A stretch of DNA of 64,000 nt from Caldilineaceae bacterium. GTDB lineage: Bacteria; Chloroflexota; Anaerolineae; Caldilineales; Caldilineaceae. Position 1 is the first letter of the stretch. Each line of letters starts with the position of its first letter. This document shows positions 34,826-44,910 of the stretch, one piece after another. Under the pieces are notes generated by a model. That model saw only the letters and a program-made list of their open reading frames with translations, ran no database searches and had not been told where the DNA came from. The stretch covers positions 1 to 64,000 of the forward strand of contig JAPOVP010000002.1 of assembly GCA_026708085.1 (NCBI GenBank). The letters are read 5' to 3'. Position numbers and translations under genes: made by a program.

Positions 34826-36001
34826 ATGACCAGACGGAGTAGCGCCTCACAATTTGTAGACAACTTTGCCCAGATAAAAGTTGTCGGCGTTGGTGGCGGC
34901 GGACAAAATGCGGTCAACCGCATGATTGAGGCAGACGTTCAAGGCGTAGAGTTTATTGCCGTCAATACCGATGCGCAGGCCCTGATGCTCTCCAACGCAC
35001 CGCAGCGTCTGCGCATTGGAGACAAATTGACCAGAGGGCTGGGGTCGGGCGGAAAGCCGGAAATCGGCCTGCGGGCGGCCGAGGAGAGTCGGGAAGAGAT
35101 CGAGCAGCTGTTCGAAGGCGCGGATATGGTTTTCGTGACCGCCGGTCTGGGCGGCGGTACGGGTTCCGGCGCGGCTCCGGTCATCTCCTCCATCGCACGC
35201 GAGTCCGGCGCACTGACAATCGGCGTCGTCACCAAACCGTTTACCTTCGAAGGCACGCAGCGCCGCCGCATCGCCGAAAGCACGATGGGCCGCCTGCGCG
35301 AATCTGTCGATACGCTGATCACCGTCCCCAACGACCGGCTCCTGCACATCCTCGACAAAACCACCGCCATCCGAGAGTCATTCATCGTCGCCGACGACGT
35401 GCTGCGGCAGGGTATTCAGGGCATCAGTGAACTGATTACCGTGCCCGGTCTGATCAACCTGGACTTCGCCGACGTGCGTTCCATCATGCTCGACGGCGGC
35501 GCCGCCCTGATGTCCATCGGCCGCGCCAGCGGTGAAAACCGCGCCCAGGAGGCCGCACAGCAGGCGATTCACAGCTCCCTGCTGGACGTGTCGATCGAGG
35601 GCGCCCAGGGCATTCTCTTCAATGTCAAGGGCGGCGACGACCTGAGCCTGTTCGAGGTGAATGAGGCCGCTGAGATGATCCGGGCCAACGCCCATCCCGA
35701 AGCGAATATCATCTTCGGCGCCGTCATCGACGAAAGTATGAAGGACGAGCTCCACATGACCGTCATCGCCACCGGCTTTGACAAGGGCCGCCGTCCCGAA
35801 CAGCCGCCCGCTTCAACCCGGCAGCCTGCCACGGGCAGCCTCCGGCAGACAGGCGCATCTCAACCTCAGCCGAGCCAGCCCGCCCAGCCGCAGCAGCCGA
35901 AGCCCAAGGAGCCAATCGACTTCCCCGTCCGCTCCTTCGACCGCGAAGACCTCGACATTCCGGCATTTCTGCGCCGCGCCAAGAACAACAACGGCCAGTA
36001 G
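34826..36001 (+). CDS. ftsZ: Cell division protein FtsZ
   Basis: FtsZ is the tubulin-like GTPase that forms the Z ring. The 391-aa product has [17 protein letters not shown], the tubulin signature [10 protein letters not shown] near residues 110-119, VPNDRLL, and the T7-loop region [11 protein letters not shown] Pro/Gln-rich linker leads to the conserved C-terminal peptide [11 protein letters not shown], which binds FtsA. AAAGGAG precedes the ATG by seven bases. The gene closes the cluster, and a clear terminator follows. The long spacer before it suggests its own promoter. Confidence 0.98.
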   Translation: MTRRSSASQFVDNFAQIKVVGVGGGGQNAVNRMIEADVQGVEFIAVNTDAQALMLSNAPQRLRIGDKLTRGLGSGGKPEIGLRAAEESREEIEQLFEGADMVFVTAGLGGGTGSGAAPVISSIARESGALTIGVVTKPFTFEGTQRRRIAESTMGRLRESVDTLITVPNDRLLHILDKTTAIRESFIVADDVLRQGIQGISELITVPGLINLDFADVRSIMLDGGAALMSIGRASGENRAQEAAQQAIHSSLLDVSIEGAQGILFNVKGGDDLSLFEVNEAAEMIRANAHPEANIIFGAVIDESMKDELHMTVIATGFDKGRRPEQPPASTRQPATGSLRQTGASQPQPSQPAQPQQPKPKEPIDFPVRSFDREDLDIPAFLRRAKNNNGQ

Positions 36002-36037
36002 CGCCCCATAGCAAAGAATACTTACAAAAGGATATTC

Positions 36038-36070
36038 AGAGAGCCCGGCGATGCCGCGGCTCTCTTTTTT
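36038..36070 (+). terminator. Intrinsic terminator after ftsZ
   Basis: An 8-bp stem (AGAGAGCC / GGCTCTCT) with a 12-base loop is followed directly by a run of T. It lies 37 bases after the ftsZ stop. Confidence 0.85.
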
Positions 36071-36263
36071 GTCTCGCGCGCGGGTAAAACCGTGCGGTCG
36101 AACTGCCCCCGCCGGCCCCCTCTTCAGGCCCCCATTCGCTGCAGCAGGGCCGCGTTTATCAGTACGCGAAATAACTTCTGTCTACCGAGGATTCCTTTTG
36201 CGCGTCGGCCCCGATTGTGTTATATCTTTGCTGACGTCCCGAAATAAGCACACAAGCAACTTT

Positions 36264-36311
36264 GTACTACATATTGTACCTCCCGGTGTTATATGATACA
36301 GTATGTAGGTT
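36264..36311 (+). promoter_or_regulatory. Tandem NrdR boxes upstream of nrdR
   Basis: Two 16-base sites, GTACTACATATTGTAC and ATACAGTATGTAGGTT, each match the NrdR consensus ACACWATATATWGTGT at about 11 of 16 positions. Their start-to-start distance is 32 bases, that is three helical turns, as known for NrdR box pairs. They lie about 130 bases upstream of nrdR, suggesting autoregulation and control of the downstream nrdJ. Confidence 0.65.
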
Positions 36312-36441
36312 GTTTCCCGAACAAGAAACGGACCGGCAAAGTTGTCGAAGGGCGCCGAACCGAACCCGTCTGAACCGGAACCAAGTAGGGGAACCGCGCT
36401 CCCAAAACCAGTTGCGCCGCCTGATCGGGAGACGGATGATA

Positions 36442-36918
36442 ATGCAGTGTCCCCATTGTGGACATGGCAAACACCATGTAATCGATACCCGCGATAGAGG
36501 AGAGACGGTCCGCCGACGCCGTCAATGCCTGGATTGCGCGCAGCGCTTCACTACCTATGAGCACGTCGCGCCCAGCCTGCTCGTTTCCAAACGGGACGGC
36601 CACCGTGAACCGTTCGACTCCCAGAAGCTGCTTGCCGGCATCCGTATCGCCTCGGTCAAACGGCCCGTCAGCAGCGAGCGCATGCAGGGCATCGTCAAAT
36701 ACGTCGAGGATCGAATCCAGCGCTTAGGCCGCGCAGAGGTCACAAGCGAAATGATCGGCAATCTTGTGCTGGATCAACTGGCAGATGTCGATCAGGTGGC
36801 CTATATCCGATTCGCCAGCGTCTACCTCGATTTCAACGATCTGAGTGAAATCCGGTCCGAAGTCGACCGGCTGATGGGACGCAGTGAACTGGATGGTGAC
36901 GCCAACGGACGGCTATAA
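36442..36918 (+). CDS. nrdR: Ribonucleotide reductase transcriptional repressor NrdR
   Basis: NrdR senses ATP/dATP and represses ribonucleotide reductase genes. The 158-aa product starts [18 protein letters not shown]. The zinc ribbon cysteines are CPHC and CLDC, and [17 protein letters not shown] follows. The ATP-cone domain ([20 protein letters not shown]) comes next. An ATG two codons upstream is equally close to the GGGAG sequence; the family start favours the one used. It lies directly upstream of nrdJ, its natural target, and has tandem NrdR boxes of its own. Confidence 0.96.
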   Translation: MQCPHCGHGKHHVIDTRDRGETVRRRRQCLDCAQRFTTYEHVAPSLLVSKRDGHREPFDSQKLLAGIRIASVKRPVSSERMQGIVKYVEDRIQRLGRAEVTSEMIGNLVLDQLADVDQVAYIRFASVYLDFNDLSEIRSEVDRLMGRSELDGDANGRL

Positions 36919-36949
36919 GCGCAAAGCCGACCGGTTGCAAAGTCCGTAG

Positions 36950-36978
36950 TTGACCTGCTAGATCTTTTGTTCTATTAT
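36950..36978 (+). promoter_or_regulatory. Sigma70-type promoter for nrdJ
   Basis: TTGACC and TATTAT are separated by 17 bases, about 95 bases before the nrdJ start. I did not find a good NrdR box here, so control of nrdJ may act through the upstream nrdR promoter. Confidence 0.7.
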
Positions 36979-37070
36979 TCTGTTATTGAACTAAGTTCTG
37001 CTTTCTGACGTCCTATTATCCTCTGGCATAAATTCATTCCCGATCATCATTTTTCCCAAGGAGTATCCCC

Positions 37071-39641
37071 ATGTCCGCCCTCGAATCCACCGTCACCCCC
37101 AAAGCCGCCAAAACGCAGGAGGCTTTTACGACCTTCGAAGTCGTTAAGGGCGAGAAGCAAAGAGTTTCCGGGCCGGCGTACGTGGACGACAGGGCAATCC
37201 AGCTGAGCGAAAACAGCTTGAAAGTCCTGGAACGCCGCTATCTGCGCCGGGATGTCGATGGAAAGCTCCTGGAGACGCCCGCCGGCATGTTCTACCGCGT
37301 CGCCAGACACATTGCCGGAGTGGAAGAGGAGCACGGTGGCGATGTCGATGCAACCACCAAAATCTTCTACGACCTCCTCACCGATCTGCGCTTCTTCCCC
37401 AACAGCCCCACCTTCACAGGCGCGGGCACGCCCCTGGGCCAGCTGGCCGCCTGCTTCGTGCTGCCCATCGAAGACGATATGGGCCGCGCCAGCGACGGCA
37501 TCTTCAGCACCCTGCGGGTCGCAGCACTCATCCAGCAGACCGGCGGCGGCAACGGTTTCAGCTTCAGCCGCCTGCGTCCGCAAAAGGATATCGTCCACAC
37601 ATCGGCCGGCCGCGCAACCGGTCCGGTCGGCTTCCTGCGCGTCTATGATCAGGCCTTCGGCGAAATCGCCCAGGGCGGAACCCGCCGCGGCGCCAATATG
37701 GGCGTCCTGCGCGTCGACCACCCTGACATCGAGGAGTTCATCCGCTGCAAGGCCGAAGAGGGCGCAATCACCAACTTCAACATCTCCGTCGCCATCACCG
37801 ACGAGTTCATGCAGGCCGTGAAGGAAGATGGCGATTTCGACCTGCGCAACCCCCGCGACGGCTCCGTATCCAGGACCGTCAGGGCGCGCGACCTGTTCGC
37901 GACCATCATCAAGTATGCCCACCATAACGGCGAACCGGGCGCACTCTTTATCGACGCCGCCAACCGCAGCAACCCTGTCCCGCATCTCTACGACCTGGAG
38001 GCGACCAACCCGTGCGGTGAACAGTGGCTCGGGCCCTACGAGAACTGCTGCCTCGGTTCGATCAACCTCAGCTCGCACGTCACAACCGACAGCGCCGGCA
38101 CCACCGTGGTCGACTGGAACGACCTGCGCAAGACCGTACGCGAAAGCACTCACTTCCTCGACAACGTGGTCAGCGCCAACACCTACCTGCCTGCCGTGCC
38201 CGTCGTGAAAGAGGCTGCCCTCAAGGCGCGTCGCATCGGGCTCGGCATCATGGGCCTCGGCGACCTGATGTACAAGTTGGGCATCCGCTACGGCAGTGAA
38301 GCGGGCCAGGAGTTCGCCGCCCAGGTTATGGAGTTCGTGCGCTTCCACTGCATGCAGATGAGCATCGACCTGGCCGCAGAGCGCCAGCCTTTCCTCGCCT
38401 ATGCCGGCAGTATCTATGACGCCGACCAGCTCGGTGGAATGCGCTGGAAGCCGCCGCGACCGCTCGCACCCTATCGCCGCAACTGGGGCCGGCCCGCACT
38501 GAATTGGGAGAAGGTCATTGAAGGCATTCGCCGCCATGGGATCCGCAATGCCGCCCAGACGACCGTCGCCCCCACCGGCACCATCGCCACTGTCAGCGGC
38601 TGTGAGGGCTACGGCTGCGAACCGGTCTTCGCTTTAGGCTATATCCGCCACTTCAAGGACGGCGACGAGGATGTCGAGCTGCCCTACACCAGCCCCCTTT
38701 TCGAGGATGCCCTCGAGCGCTTGGACCTCAGCGAAGAGCAGGCTGATGTAATCCGGCACCGGGTGGCAGAGACGGGCTCCTGCCAGGAGGTCGAAGAGCT
38801 GCCCCAGGATTTCCGCAGCACCTTTGTGGTCAGCAGCGATATCACCGCCGAGCAGCACGTCAAGACGCAGGCCGCCATTCAGGCCTTTATCGACAACAGC
38901 ATCAGCAAGACCTGCAACTTCCCTGAGGGCGCAACCGAGGAGGACGTGGCACAGGCCTACATGCAGGCGTGGGAGTTGGGTTGCAAGGGGCTCACGGTCT
39001 ACGTCACCGGCAGCCGCCAGGAGGTCGTGTTGGAGACGAAGGCGGTCAAGGACAGGAAGGGAGAGCTTCCTGAACAGTTGCACAGCGTTCCGTCAGCAAA
39101 CGGCACCCAACCTGTTTCAGCGATTTCACAGGACGAGTATCCTGCGGTCTTCACCAAGCGGCCGCGCCCCTATCTCCTGCAGGGGAACAGTTATCGCAAA
39201 GAGACGCCCCTGGGCACCGCATACATCACGATCAACAGCGACGAGAACCACGAGCCGTTCGAGGTCTTCCTGAACATCGGCAAGGCCGGCAGCGATGTCA
39301 CCGCGGTTAGCGAATCGATCGGCCGCCTGATCAGCCTGGCGCTGCGCATGCCCTCTGCCCTGCCGCCCTCCGAACGGCTGCGCTGGGTGATCGATGAGTT
39401 GGCCGGCATCGGCGGCGGGCGCCCATTGGGCTTCGGAGTCGGGCGTGTGCGCAGCCTGCCGGACGGTGTGGCCCAGGTTCTTACCGATCATCTCAGCGAG
39501 CTGCCCGAAAACAAAGAGGCCGTGGCCGGCGAACAGTTGGCGCTGCCCATCGGCGACCTCTGCCCGGACTGCGGCGAAGCGGCCTTTCTCAATGTCGAAG
39601 GCTGCCGCAAATGCCATGTCTGCGGCTACAGCGAATGTTGA
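37071..39641 (+). CDS. nrdJ: Adenosylcobalamin-dependent (class II) ribonucleotide reductase
   Basis: NrdJ reduces ribonucleotides to deoxyribonucleotides using coenzyme B12, without oxygen dependence. The 856-aa product has NSPTFTGAG, the [15 protein letters not shown] loop, and the catalytic NPCGEQ with the thiyl-radical cysteine at residue 315. NCCLGSINL and the [23 protein letters not shown] segment, typical of class II enzymes, follow. The C-terminus carries a CPDC...[12 protein letters not shown] zinc-ribbon-like tail that likely shuttles electrons or binds metal. AAGGAG precedes the ATG. It follows nrdR, and an inverted repeat follows the gene. No class I or III enzyme is in the window. 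Confidence 0.97.
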   Translation: MSALESTVTPKAAKTQEAFTTFEVVKGEKQRVSGPAYVDDRAIQLSENSLKVLERRYLRRDVDGKLLETPAGMFYRVARHIAGVEEEHGGDVDATTKIFYDLLTDLRFFPNSPTFTGAGTPLGQLAACFVLPIEDDMGRASDGIFSTLRVAALIQQTGGGNGFSFSRLRPQKDIVHTSAGRATGPVGFLRVYDQAFGEIAQGGTRRGANMGVLRVDHPDIEEFIRCKAEEGAITNFNISVAITDEFMQAVKEDGDFDLRNPRDGSVSRTVRARDLFATIIKYAHHNGEPGALFIDAANRSNPVPHLYDLEATNPCGEQWLGPYENCCLGSINLSSHVTTDSAGTTVVDWNDLRKTVRESTHFLDNVVSANTYLPAVPVVKEAALKARRIGLGIMGLGDLMYKLGIRYGSEAGQEFAAQVMEFVRFHCMQMSIDLAAERQPFLAYAGSIYDADQLGGMRWKPPRPLAPYRRNWGRPALNWEKVIEGIRRHGIRNAAQTTVAPTGTIATVSGCEGYGCEPVFALGYIRHFKDGDEDVELPYTSPLFEDALERLDLSEEQADVIRHRVAETGSCQEVEELPQDFRSTFVVSSDITAEQHVKTQAAIQAFIDNSISKTCNFPEGATEEDVAQAYMQAWELGCKGLTVYVTGSRQEVVLETKAVKDRKGELPEQLHSVPSANGTQPVSAISQDEYPAVFTKRPRPYLLQGNSYRKETPLGTAYITINSDENHEPFEVFLNIGKAGSDVTAVSESIGRLISLALRMPSALPPSERLRWVIDELAGIGGGRPLGFGVGRVRSLPDGVAQVLTDHLSELPENKEAVAGEQLALPIGDLCPDCGEAAFLNVEGCRKCHVCGYSEC

Positions 39642-39648
39642 CCCCTAC

Positions 39649-39681
39649 AGTGGCTCGCGGCCTCGAACGCCGCGAGCCACT
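39649..39681. terminator. Inverted repeat between convergent nrdJ and methyltransferase genes
   Basis: A perfect 13-bp stem (AGTGGCTCGCGGC) with a 7-base loop reaches the methyltransferase stop codon. No U tract follows on either strand, so it is a candidate bidirectional terminator or transcript-end stabiliser. Confidence 0.6.
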
Positions 39682-40466
39682 CACCTCTTCCGGGCGATGA
39701 ATATCAGGCGCTCGCTGTCAGGTCGATAAGGGCTGCCGTCGAAGTCGCCGTACAGTTCATCCACCGCAAACCCTGCCCGTTTCAGCAGCATGGCCCCCTC
39801 GTCGGGCCACCAGAATCGCAACGGAAAGGCTAGCCGCGTCTGTACGTTGCGTCCGTCGGGAAACACCTCCTCGTAAACGAAAACCGTCTCCTGCAGTTGC
39901 TGGGCCGCGTCTACGGTGCGGGTCGACCATTTCAACACTGTCGCGCCGCTTTCCCCGTCCTCCCACCAGTCCGCCAGCTCCTGCATCCCTGCTATCGCCT
40001 CCAGGTAGGCTACGTCCGGGTTGAACAGGTCGATCAGCAGCAGACCGCCCGCGCGCAGATGGCGCTGCGCGCACTGCAGCGCCTTCAACTGCCCGGCCTG
40101 CGTCGTAACGTGCATCAGCGTATTGCTGACCACAAAGGCGAAGTCAATCTCCCTCTCCGTCAGCTCGAAACCGGTCATATCTGCCCGCACCAGTCTCACC
40201 GTCCGCGAGCCGTCTGCCACTGTCTCGGATGCATAGCCGTGCTCCGCCAGCTTGCGGCGAGCGATTGCCAGCAGCGCCGCGCTCGTGTCGATTCCGGTAA
40301 CATGACAGCCGTCCTCCACCAGGGGAAGCAGCACGCGGCCGGTCCCGCAGCCAAGCTCCAGCGCAACGCGGCCGGCCGCCCGCGCCGTCTTCAGGACGAG
40401 CGGAATGTCATCTCGATAATCGCGGTAATCGCCGTCGTAGAAACGGGCGAATGCATCGAATTTCAT
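39681..40466 (-). CDS. Class I SAM-dependent methyltransferase
   Basis: The 261-aa product has the Rossmann-fold SAM motif VALELGCGTGRVLLPL, the acidic loop GIDTSAALLAIAR, and FVVSNTLMHV in the motif IV position. It then has LLIDLFNPDVAYL. The C-terminal half (WSTRTVDAAQQLQETVFVYEEVFPDG...) resembles the beta-rich lid of small-molecule methyltransferases. Substrate unknown. It is transcribed alone, convergent with nrdJ, and divergent from greA across a 337-base spacer. Confidence 0.88.
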   Translation of the reverse strand: MKFDAFARFYDGDYRDYRDDIPLVLKTARAAGRVALELGCGTGRVLLPLVEDGCHVTGIDTSAALLAIARRKLAEHGYASETVADGSRTVRLVRADMTGFELTEREIDFAFVVSNTLMHVTTQAGQLKALQCAQRHLRAGGLLLIDLFNPDVAYLEAIAGMQELADWWEDGESGATVLKWSTRTVDAAQQLQETVFVYEEVFPDGRNVQTRLAFPLRFWWPDEGAMLLKRAGFAVDELYGDFDGSPYRPDSERLIFIARKR

Positions 40467-40629
40467 GCGGTCGCGTGACAGAATCGGTTGGTGGATAGAT
40501 CACCCGATATCGGGAATGTCCCAATTTCGGTGCTTTTCGGAGAAACTGACTGCGGACCCCAGTGTATTTCCTCTATCTTTGCCGGAAATGGAACCCCATT
40601 CAGGGATGTACAACAACTGTTCACCGGGT

Positions 40630-40657
40630 TTGCATTCTGCCAGAATTCAGCTATAAT
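40630..40657 (+). promoter_or_regulatory. Sigma70-type promoter for greA-lysS
   Basis: TTGCAT and a perfect TATAAT are separated by 16 bases. The promoter lies about 150 bases before greA, in the greA/methyltransferase spacer, which holds nothing else I recognise. Confidence 0.75.
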
Positions 40658-40803
40658 CGTATCAGATCGAGAGCCGACCTGACGATCCGGGTCGGCGTTT
40701 ACTTTCCAGAGGTCGCTGCTGAGGGTGGCAAATCGACACGCCCTTGACCGCGTCCTCTCTATTTGTGTGAGGGATATTCCCCCGCAAACAGCGAGCAAGA
40801 ACA

Positions 40804-41277
40804 ATGAGTGAAAGTCCTGTCTATCTGACCCAAAGCGGCCTCGATGCTCTGCAAGAGGAGTTGGCGTATCTTGTCGGTGAAAGGCGGCAACAGATCGCCC
40901 AGCAGATCGCCGAAGCCAAGGCCGAAGGCGACCTGAGAGAAAATGCCGGCTATGACGAGGCCAAAAATGCCCAGGCCTTTGTCGAAGGGCGCATCCGCGA
41001 ACTCAAGGTCAAGATCCACAACGCGCACATTATCGACGATACCCAGATCCCCGATGACCAGGTCGCCCTGGGCCGCAGTGTTGTCGTCAGAGAAAACGGC
41101 TACGACGACGAAGAGATCTACACCATCGTCGGCTCGACCGAAACCGATCCGAGCAACGGGCGTATCAGCAACGAAAGCCCTATCGGTAAGGCTCTGATCG
41201 GCCGCATGGCAGGAGACGTTGTCCGCGTCGAAGCGCCCGCGGGCGAAATCGAGTTCGAAATCGTCCGCGTCGAATAA
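40804..41277 (+). CDS. greA: Transcription elongation factor GreA
   Basis: GreA reactivates backtracked RNA polymerase by stimulating transcript cleavage through its secondary channel. The 157-aa product starts MSESPVYLTQSGLDALQEEL. The coiled-coil tip DLRENAGYDEAKNAQAFVEGRIREL carries the acidic residues that coordinate the second catalytic magnesium. The C-terminal domain ends SPIGKALIGRMAGDVVRVEAPAG. The length is standard. lysS starts 61 bases downstream in the same direction, a pairing common in bacteria. Confidence 0.97.
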   Translation: MSESPVYLTQSGLDALQEELAYLVGERRQQIAQQIAEAKAEGDLRENAGYDEAKNAQAFVEGRIRELKVKIHNAHIIDDTQIPDDQVALGRSVVVRENGYDDEEIYTIVGSTETDPSNGRISNESPIGKALIGRMAGDVVRVEAPAGEIEFEIVRVE

Positions 41278-41338
41278 CCAGCCCCCTCTGCCCGTAAACC
41301 TGCCGCGGCCCCGGCCGCCCTGCCCAGGAACAGGTACT

Positions 41339-42892
41339 GTGATAGATGCCAGCGAACTGTTCGACCAGGAAAACCTGAGCGATCAGGAACAGAGTCGCCT
41401 GCAGAAACTCGAGGCCCTGCGCGCCCGCGGGATCGACCCCTATCCGGCGCGTGTGAGCCGCTCCCATACAATCGCCGCCGCCCGCGCCCTCTATGACGAA
41501 GGCGCCGACGAGCAGCCGGTCGTCTCCGTGGCCGGCCGCCTCAAGCGCATTCGCGTGATGGGCAAGGTCAGCTTCGCCGACCTGGACGACGGCAGTGCGC
41601 AGATCCAACTCTTCATCCAGCGCGACAGCCTGCCCGACGGCTGGTACAACGAAGTCTGGAAGCGCCTCATCGATCTCGGCGACTTCATCAGCGCCAGCGG
41701 TCCCCTCTCGGTCACCCGCAGCGGCGAACTGAGCATATCTGTCCAGGAGATCACCTTCCTGGCCAAAGCCCTCAAGCCGATGCCGGACAAATGGCACGGC
41801 GTGCGCGATCCGGAAGTCCGCTACCGTCGGCGCTATGTGGACCTGCTGGCCAACGAAGATGCCCGCAAGCTCTTTCGCGACCGCGCCGTGGTCGTACGCG
41901 CCCTGCGCACCTATCTGGACGACGCCGGCTTCCTCGAAGTCGAGACGCCGATCCTGCAACCGCTCTACGGCGGCGCGGCCGCACAGCCCTTCGTCACCCA
42001 CCATAACCAGCTCCACCAGGACCTCTATCTGCGCATCAGTTTCGAGCTCTACCTGAAGCGGCTGATCGTCGGCGGCTTTCCCGCCGTCTACGAGATCGGA
42101 CGCGACTTCCGCAACGAAGGCGTCAGCTTCAAGCACAATCCGGAATTCACCCAACTGGAGTTCTACGAGGCCTACGTCGACTACGAAGACGTCATGCAGC
42201 GAACCGAGGAGATGGTCGCCTTCACCGCCGAACAGGTGACCGGCAGCCCCGTTGTCACCTGGCAGGAGCACACCATCGACTTCACACCGCCCTGGCCACG
42301 CGTTCCCCTCCGCGAGGCCATCCTCGACGCATCCGGCATCGACTACGAGCAGTTCACCGATGCCGGCAGCCTGCGTACCGAGATGCGCAGCCGCAACATC
42401 GACGCCGCCGACGGGGACAATTGGGGCCAGCTCGTGGACCAGCTGCTCTCCAAGTTCTGCGAGCCCAAGCTGATCCAGCCGACGTTTCTGGTCGACTATC
42501 CGCGTGAAGTCAGCCCGCTCGCCAAAGGCATGCCGGACAATGAGCGCCTGGTTGAGCGCTTCGAGGGCTTTGCCGCCGGCATGGAGCTTTGCAACGCCTT
42601 CACCGAGCTGAACGATCCCGTCGACCAGCTGCAACGCTTCATCGACGAAAACTACCGCGCCGCGCAGGGCGACGAAGAAGCGCACCCGGTCGACATCGAC
42701 TACGTCGAGGCGCTCAGCTACGGCATGCCGCCCACCGGCGGCTTCGGCATGGGCATCGACCGTCTCACCATGCTGCTCACCGACCGCGACACGATCCGCG
42801 AGGTCATCCTCTTTCCCCACCTGCGCGAAATCGACGAAAGTCCTCAACCGGACGCCGCCCCTGACGCTCAGGAGCCGGCCGCAGCAGTCTAG
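41339..42892 (+). CDS. lysS: Lysyl-tRNA synthetase, class II
   Basis: LysS charges tRNA-Lys. The product is about 517 aa and has an N-terminal OB-fold anticodon-binding domain (VAGRLKRIRVMGKVSFADL). The class II catalytic domain contains motif 1 (FLEVETPILQPLYGGAAAQPF), motif 2 (EIGRDFRNEGVSFKHNPEFTQLEFYEAY) and motif 3 (PPTGGFGMGIDRLTMLLTD). The frame is open back into greA with a TTG at 41219, but that extension is Ser/Pro-rich and overlaps greA. The GTG used here has AGGAACAGGT just upstream and leads into a normal LysS N-terminus. It is cotranscribed with greA. Confidence 0.95.
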   Translation: MIDASELFDQENLSDQEQSRLQKLEALRARGIDPYPARVSRSHTIAAARALYDEGADEQPVVSVAGRLKRIRVMGKVSFADLDDGSAQIQLFIQRDSLPDGWYNEVWKRLIDLGDFISASGPLSVTRSGELSISVQEITFLAKALKPMPDKWHGVRDPEVRYRRRYVDLLANEDARKLFRDRAVVVRALRTYLDDAGFLEVETPILQPLYGGAAAQPFVTHHNQLHQDLYLRISFELYLKRLIVGGFPAVYEIGRDFRNEGVSFKHNPEFTQLEFYEAYVDYEDVMQRTEEMVAFTAEQVTGSPVVTWQEHTIDFTPPWPRVPLREAILDASGIDYEQFTDAGSLRTEMRSRNIDAADGDNWGQLVDQLLSKFCEPKLIQPTFLVDYPREVSPLAKGMPDNERLVERFEGFAAGMELCNAFTELNDPVDQLQRFIDENYRAAQGDEEAHPVDIDYVEALSYGMPPTGGFGMGIDRLTMLLTDRDTIREVILFPHLREIDESPQPDAAPDAQEPAAAV

Positions 42893-43085
42893 CTACCCGC
42901 TGGCGACACCGGCGCATAGCCTGCAAGCCAGGCTTCCCAACCGCTTGCCCCGGAAATCATCACCCAAATCCTCCATAGATCGACCGGCCGCGGGTGCATC
43001 CCAAAATGGGGGTGAACAGTCGCATACCTCTGGAAGAAACCAGGCCACGGTCAGTTCACTTTACAATTGCCTGCAAATGAAGTGT

Positions 43086-43190
43086 GTTTCTCTCTACTCT
43101 CTTCTCTCCACTCTCTCCTCGCATTTGGGCGGTCGGGCCTATTCGGCCCTCCCTTGTGCGGGGGCTCCGCCCCCGCAACGCCCCCTCTCC
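43086..43190 (+). repeat. Two-hairpin dispersed element, copy 2
   Basis: This copy consists of a CT-rich lead, TTTGGGCGGTCGGGCC, a first hairpin (GGGCC-TAT-TCGGCCC), CTTGTGC, a second hairpin (GGGGGC-TCC-GCCCCC) and GCAACGCCCCC. It lies downstream of lysS and upstream of the FMN riboswitch. Confidence 0.75.
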
Positions 43191-43521
43191 TACAACATGC
43201 CTAGTCGACCGGGTGTCGATATTGGTGACGGGTGCCTGATCGAAGGTGTCTAGCCAGACCACGTCCCGCCAGTCCCATCAACTCTCTGTAGGTGCCGGCC
43301 TTGTGCCTGCCCTCGCGCCCCCTCCAATTAACGGACCGCACGATAAGGCCAGGCCCGGCGCCTGCCCCGCCCCTCTCCAACAGCCGGTAAACAATTTCAA
43401 CCACCGCTATCATGGACTCCCCGCCAGACTGTTCCCACCCCAAATCTGGGATGCACCCGCTGCACCCCGACTTGACGCGCGCCCCAACACTCTGACATAA
43501 TAACCACCACAACCGCATAAC
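43191..43521. other. Spacer before the FMN riboswitch
   Basis: About 330 bases without a credible gene. A promoter for the riboswitch transcript should lie here, but I could not pick one with confidence. Confidence 0.4.
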
Positions 43522-43700
<179 letters not shown>

Positions 43701-43859
43701 AAAGAGCGAGGGCAGTGCCGTTTCGTGTACTGTTCCCGTTTTCTTTGGCTATTTGCAGTGGCAACTGCGCGCAACGCCCGGGGTACGATTTCCGTATCTC
43801 GGGCCGTTCTGTTTTGAAGGCACGCGCAGTATGCGCACGCCAACCGCTGCCTATGGCTG

Positions 43860-43879
43860 CTCTCGGCACACGCCGAGAG
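43860..43879 (+). other. Perfect hairpin in the riboswitch expression platform
   Basis: An 8-bp stem CTCTCGGC / GCCGAGAG with a four-base ACAC loop lies just upstream of the terminator. No U tract follows. It may be part of the switching fold. Confidence 0.5.
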
Positions 43880-43900
43880 TTCGGTGATCGCACCGTATAC

Positions 43901-43941
43901 AGGACCCGAGGCGACAGATAGCTTCGGGTCCTTTGTTTTTT
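43901..43941 (+). terminator. Intrinsic terminator of the FMN riboswitch
   Basis: A 9-bp stem AGGACCCGA / TCGGGTCCT with a 14-base loop is followed by TTGTTTTTT, ending 18 bases before the permease start. This is the expected transcription-attenuation output of the riboswitch. Confidence 0.85.
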
Positions 43942-43958
43942 CGAGGCAAAGCAGGACT

Positions 43959-44858
43959 ATGAAGGACAGTTCTATTCTCTTCCCCGGCGCGCCGGCCGAC
44001 GACGGCACCGACCAGGGAACGCCGCCCGCAGTCGAACAACCGGCGCCGCAGAACCGGCGCAACGCCGGCCGCGTCGGCGACTGGGTCGCGCGTCATCCTG
44101 CCCTCGCCGCCTTTCCGTTCGTGTTGGGCGGGGCGCTGCTGCTGTGGGAGGCGCTCGTCCGCTGGCAGGACTATCCCGTATTCATCCTGCCCCGCCCGGG
44201 TAACGTACTGCAGAAAACGCTCACCATGGCCGCCGACGGCTCGCTGCTGCGCCATACCCGGGCCACCGCCACCGAAATCGGCGCCGGTCTGTTGATTGGC
44301 CTGACGCTGGCCTTCGTCCTCGGCTACTGGCTCGGACGCAGCCGCACCCTCGACCGCATCCTCTCCCCCTATCTCGTCGCCAGCCAGACCATCCCGGTCG
44401 TCGCTATCGCCCCGCTCCTGGTCATCTGGTTCGGTAGCGGCCTGCTGAGCAAAGTTCTGGTGACAACCATCATGGTCTTCTTCCCGACTCTGGTCAGCAC
44501 CGTTGTCGGCATCCGCAACGTCGACGCCGACCTGCGCGAGTTGATGCGCTCGTTGCGCGCCAGCCGCCGTCAGCTCTTTCTGAAGCTGGAGTTGCCCGCC
44601 GCGCTGCCCGTCATCTTCGGCGGCCTCAAGCTGAGCGTCATCCTGGCCGTCGTCGGCGCAGTCGTGGGCGAGTTCGTCGGCGCCGACGTAGGGCTGGGTT
44701 TCCTGATCAACCTGGGGCGGGGTGTACTCGACACGCCGATGATCTTCGTCGCCGTGCTTATGATCGTGCTCCTCGCCCAGTCGATGTACTGGAGCCTCAC
44801 ACTGCTCGAAACCTACCTGCTGCGCTGGAAGCAGTTAGGCTTGACGGACGGCGATTGA
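43959..44858 (+). CDS. ribX: Riboflavin ABC transporter permease (RibX-like)
   Basis: The 299-aa product has a polar N-terminus of about 50 aa and then six or so membrane helices of the BPD_transp_1 type. The coupling motif region is ELMRSLRASRRQLFLKLELPAALPVIFGGLK (the EAA loop). Its family (SsuC/TauC/ThiX) imports small organic molecules. Position directly behind an FMN riboswitch and before an NMT1-type binding protein identifies it as RibX of the RibXY riboflavin importer known from Chloroflexus. The chosen ATG gives a normal permease; an upstream in-frame extension would run through the terminator. Confidence 0.85.
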   Translation: MKDSSILFPGAPADDGTDQGTPPAVEQPAPQNRRNAGRVGDWVARHPALAAFPFVLGGALLLWEALVRWQDYPVFILPRPGNVLQKTLTMAADGSLLRHTRATATEIGAGLLIGLTLAFVLGYWLGRSRTLDRILSPYLVASQTIPVVAIAPLLVIWFGSGLLSKVLVTTIMVFFPTLVSTVVGIRNVDADLRELMRSLRASRRQLFLKLELPAALPVIFGGLKLSVILAVVGAVVGEFVGADVGLGFLINLGRGVLDTPMIFVAVLMIVLLAQSMYWSLTLLETYLLRWKQLGLTDGD

Positions 44859-44910
44859 GACGCGCTCCCGCTATGAGAAAATCTCCAATTTCAGATATTC
44901 AGAGGAACGA

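Noticed and set aside
36842..37070. NrdR boxes in front of nrdJ
   Set aside because: I looked for ACACWATATATWGTGT-like pairs with whole-turn spacing and found none convincing; only the promoter could be supported.
37047..38537. Minus-strand open frame of 496 codons opposite nrdJ
   Set aside because: It is a shadow of nrdJ, Ala/Val/Gly-rich, with no start signal.
41219..41338. N-terminal extension of lysS from a TTG inside greA
   Set aside because: The extension is Ser/Pro-rich, overlaps greA and lacks a ribosome binding site. GTG at 41339 fits better.
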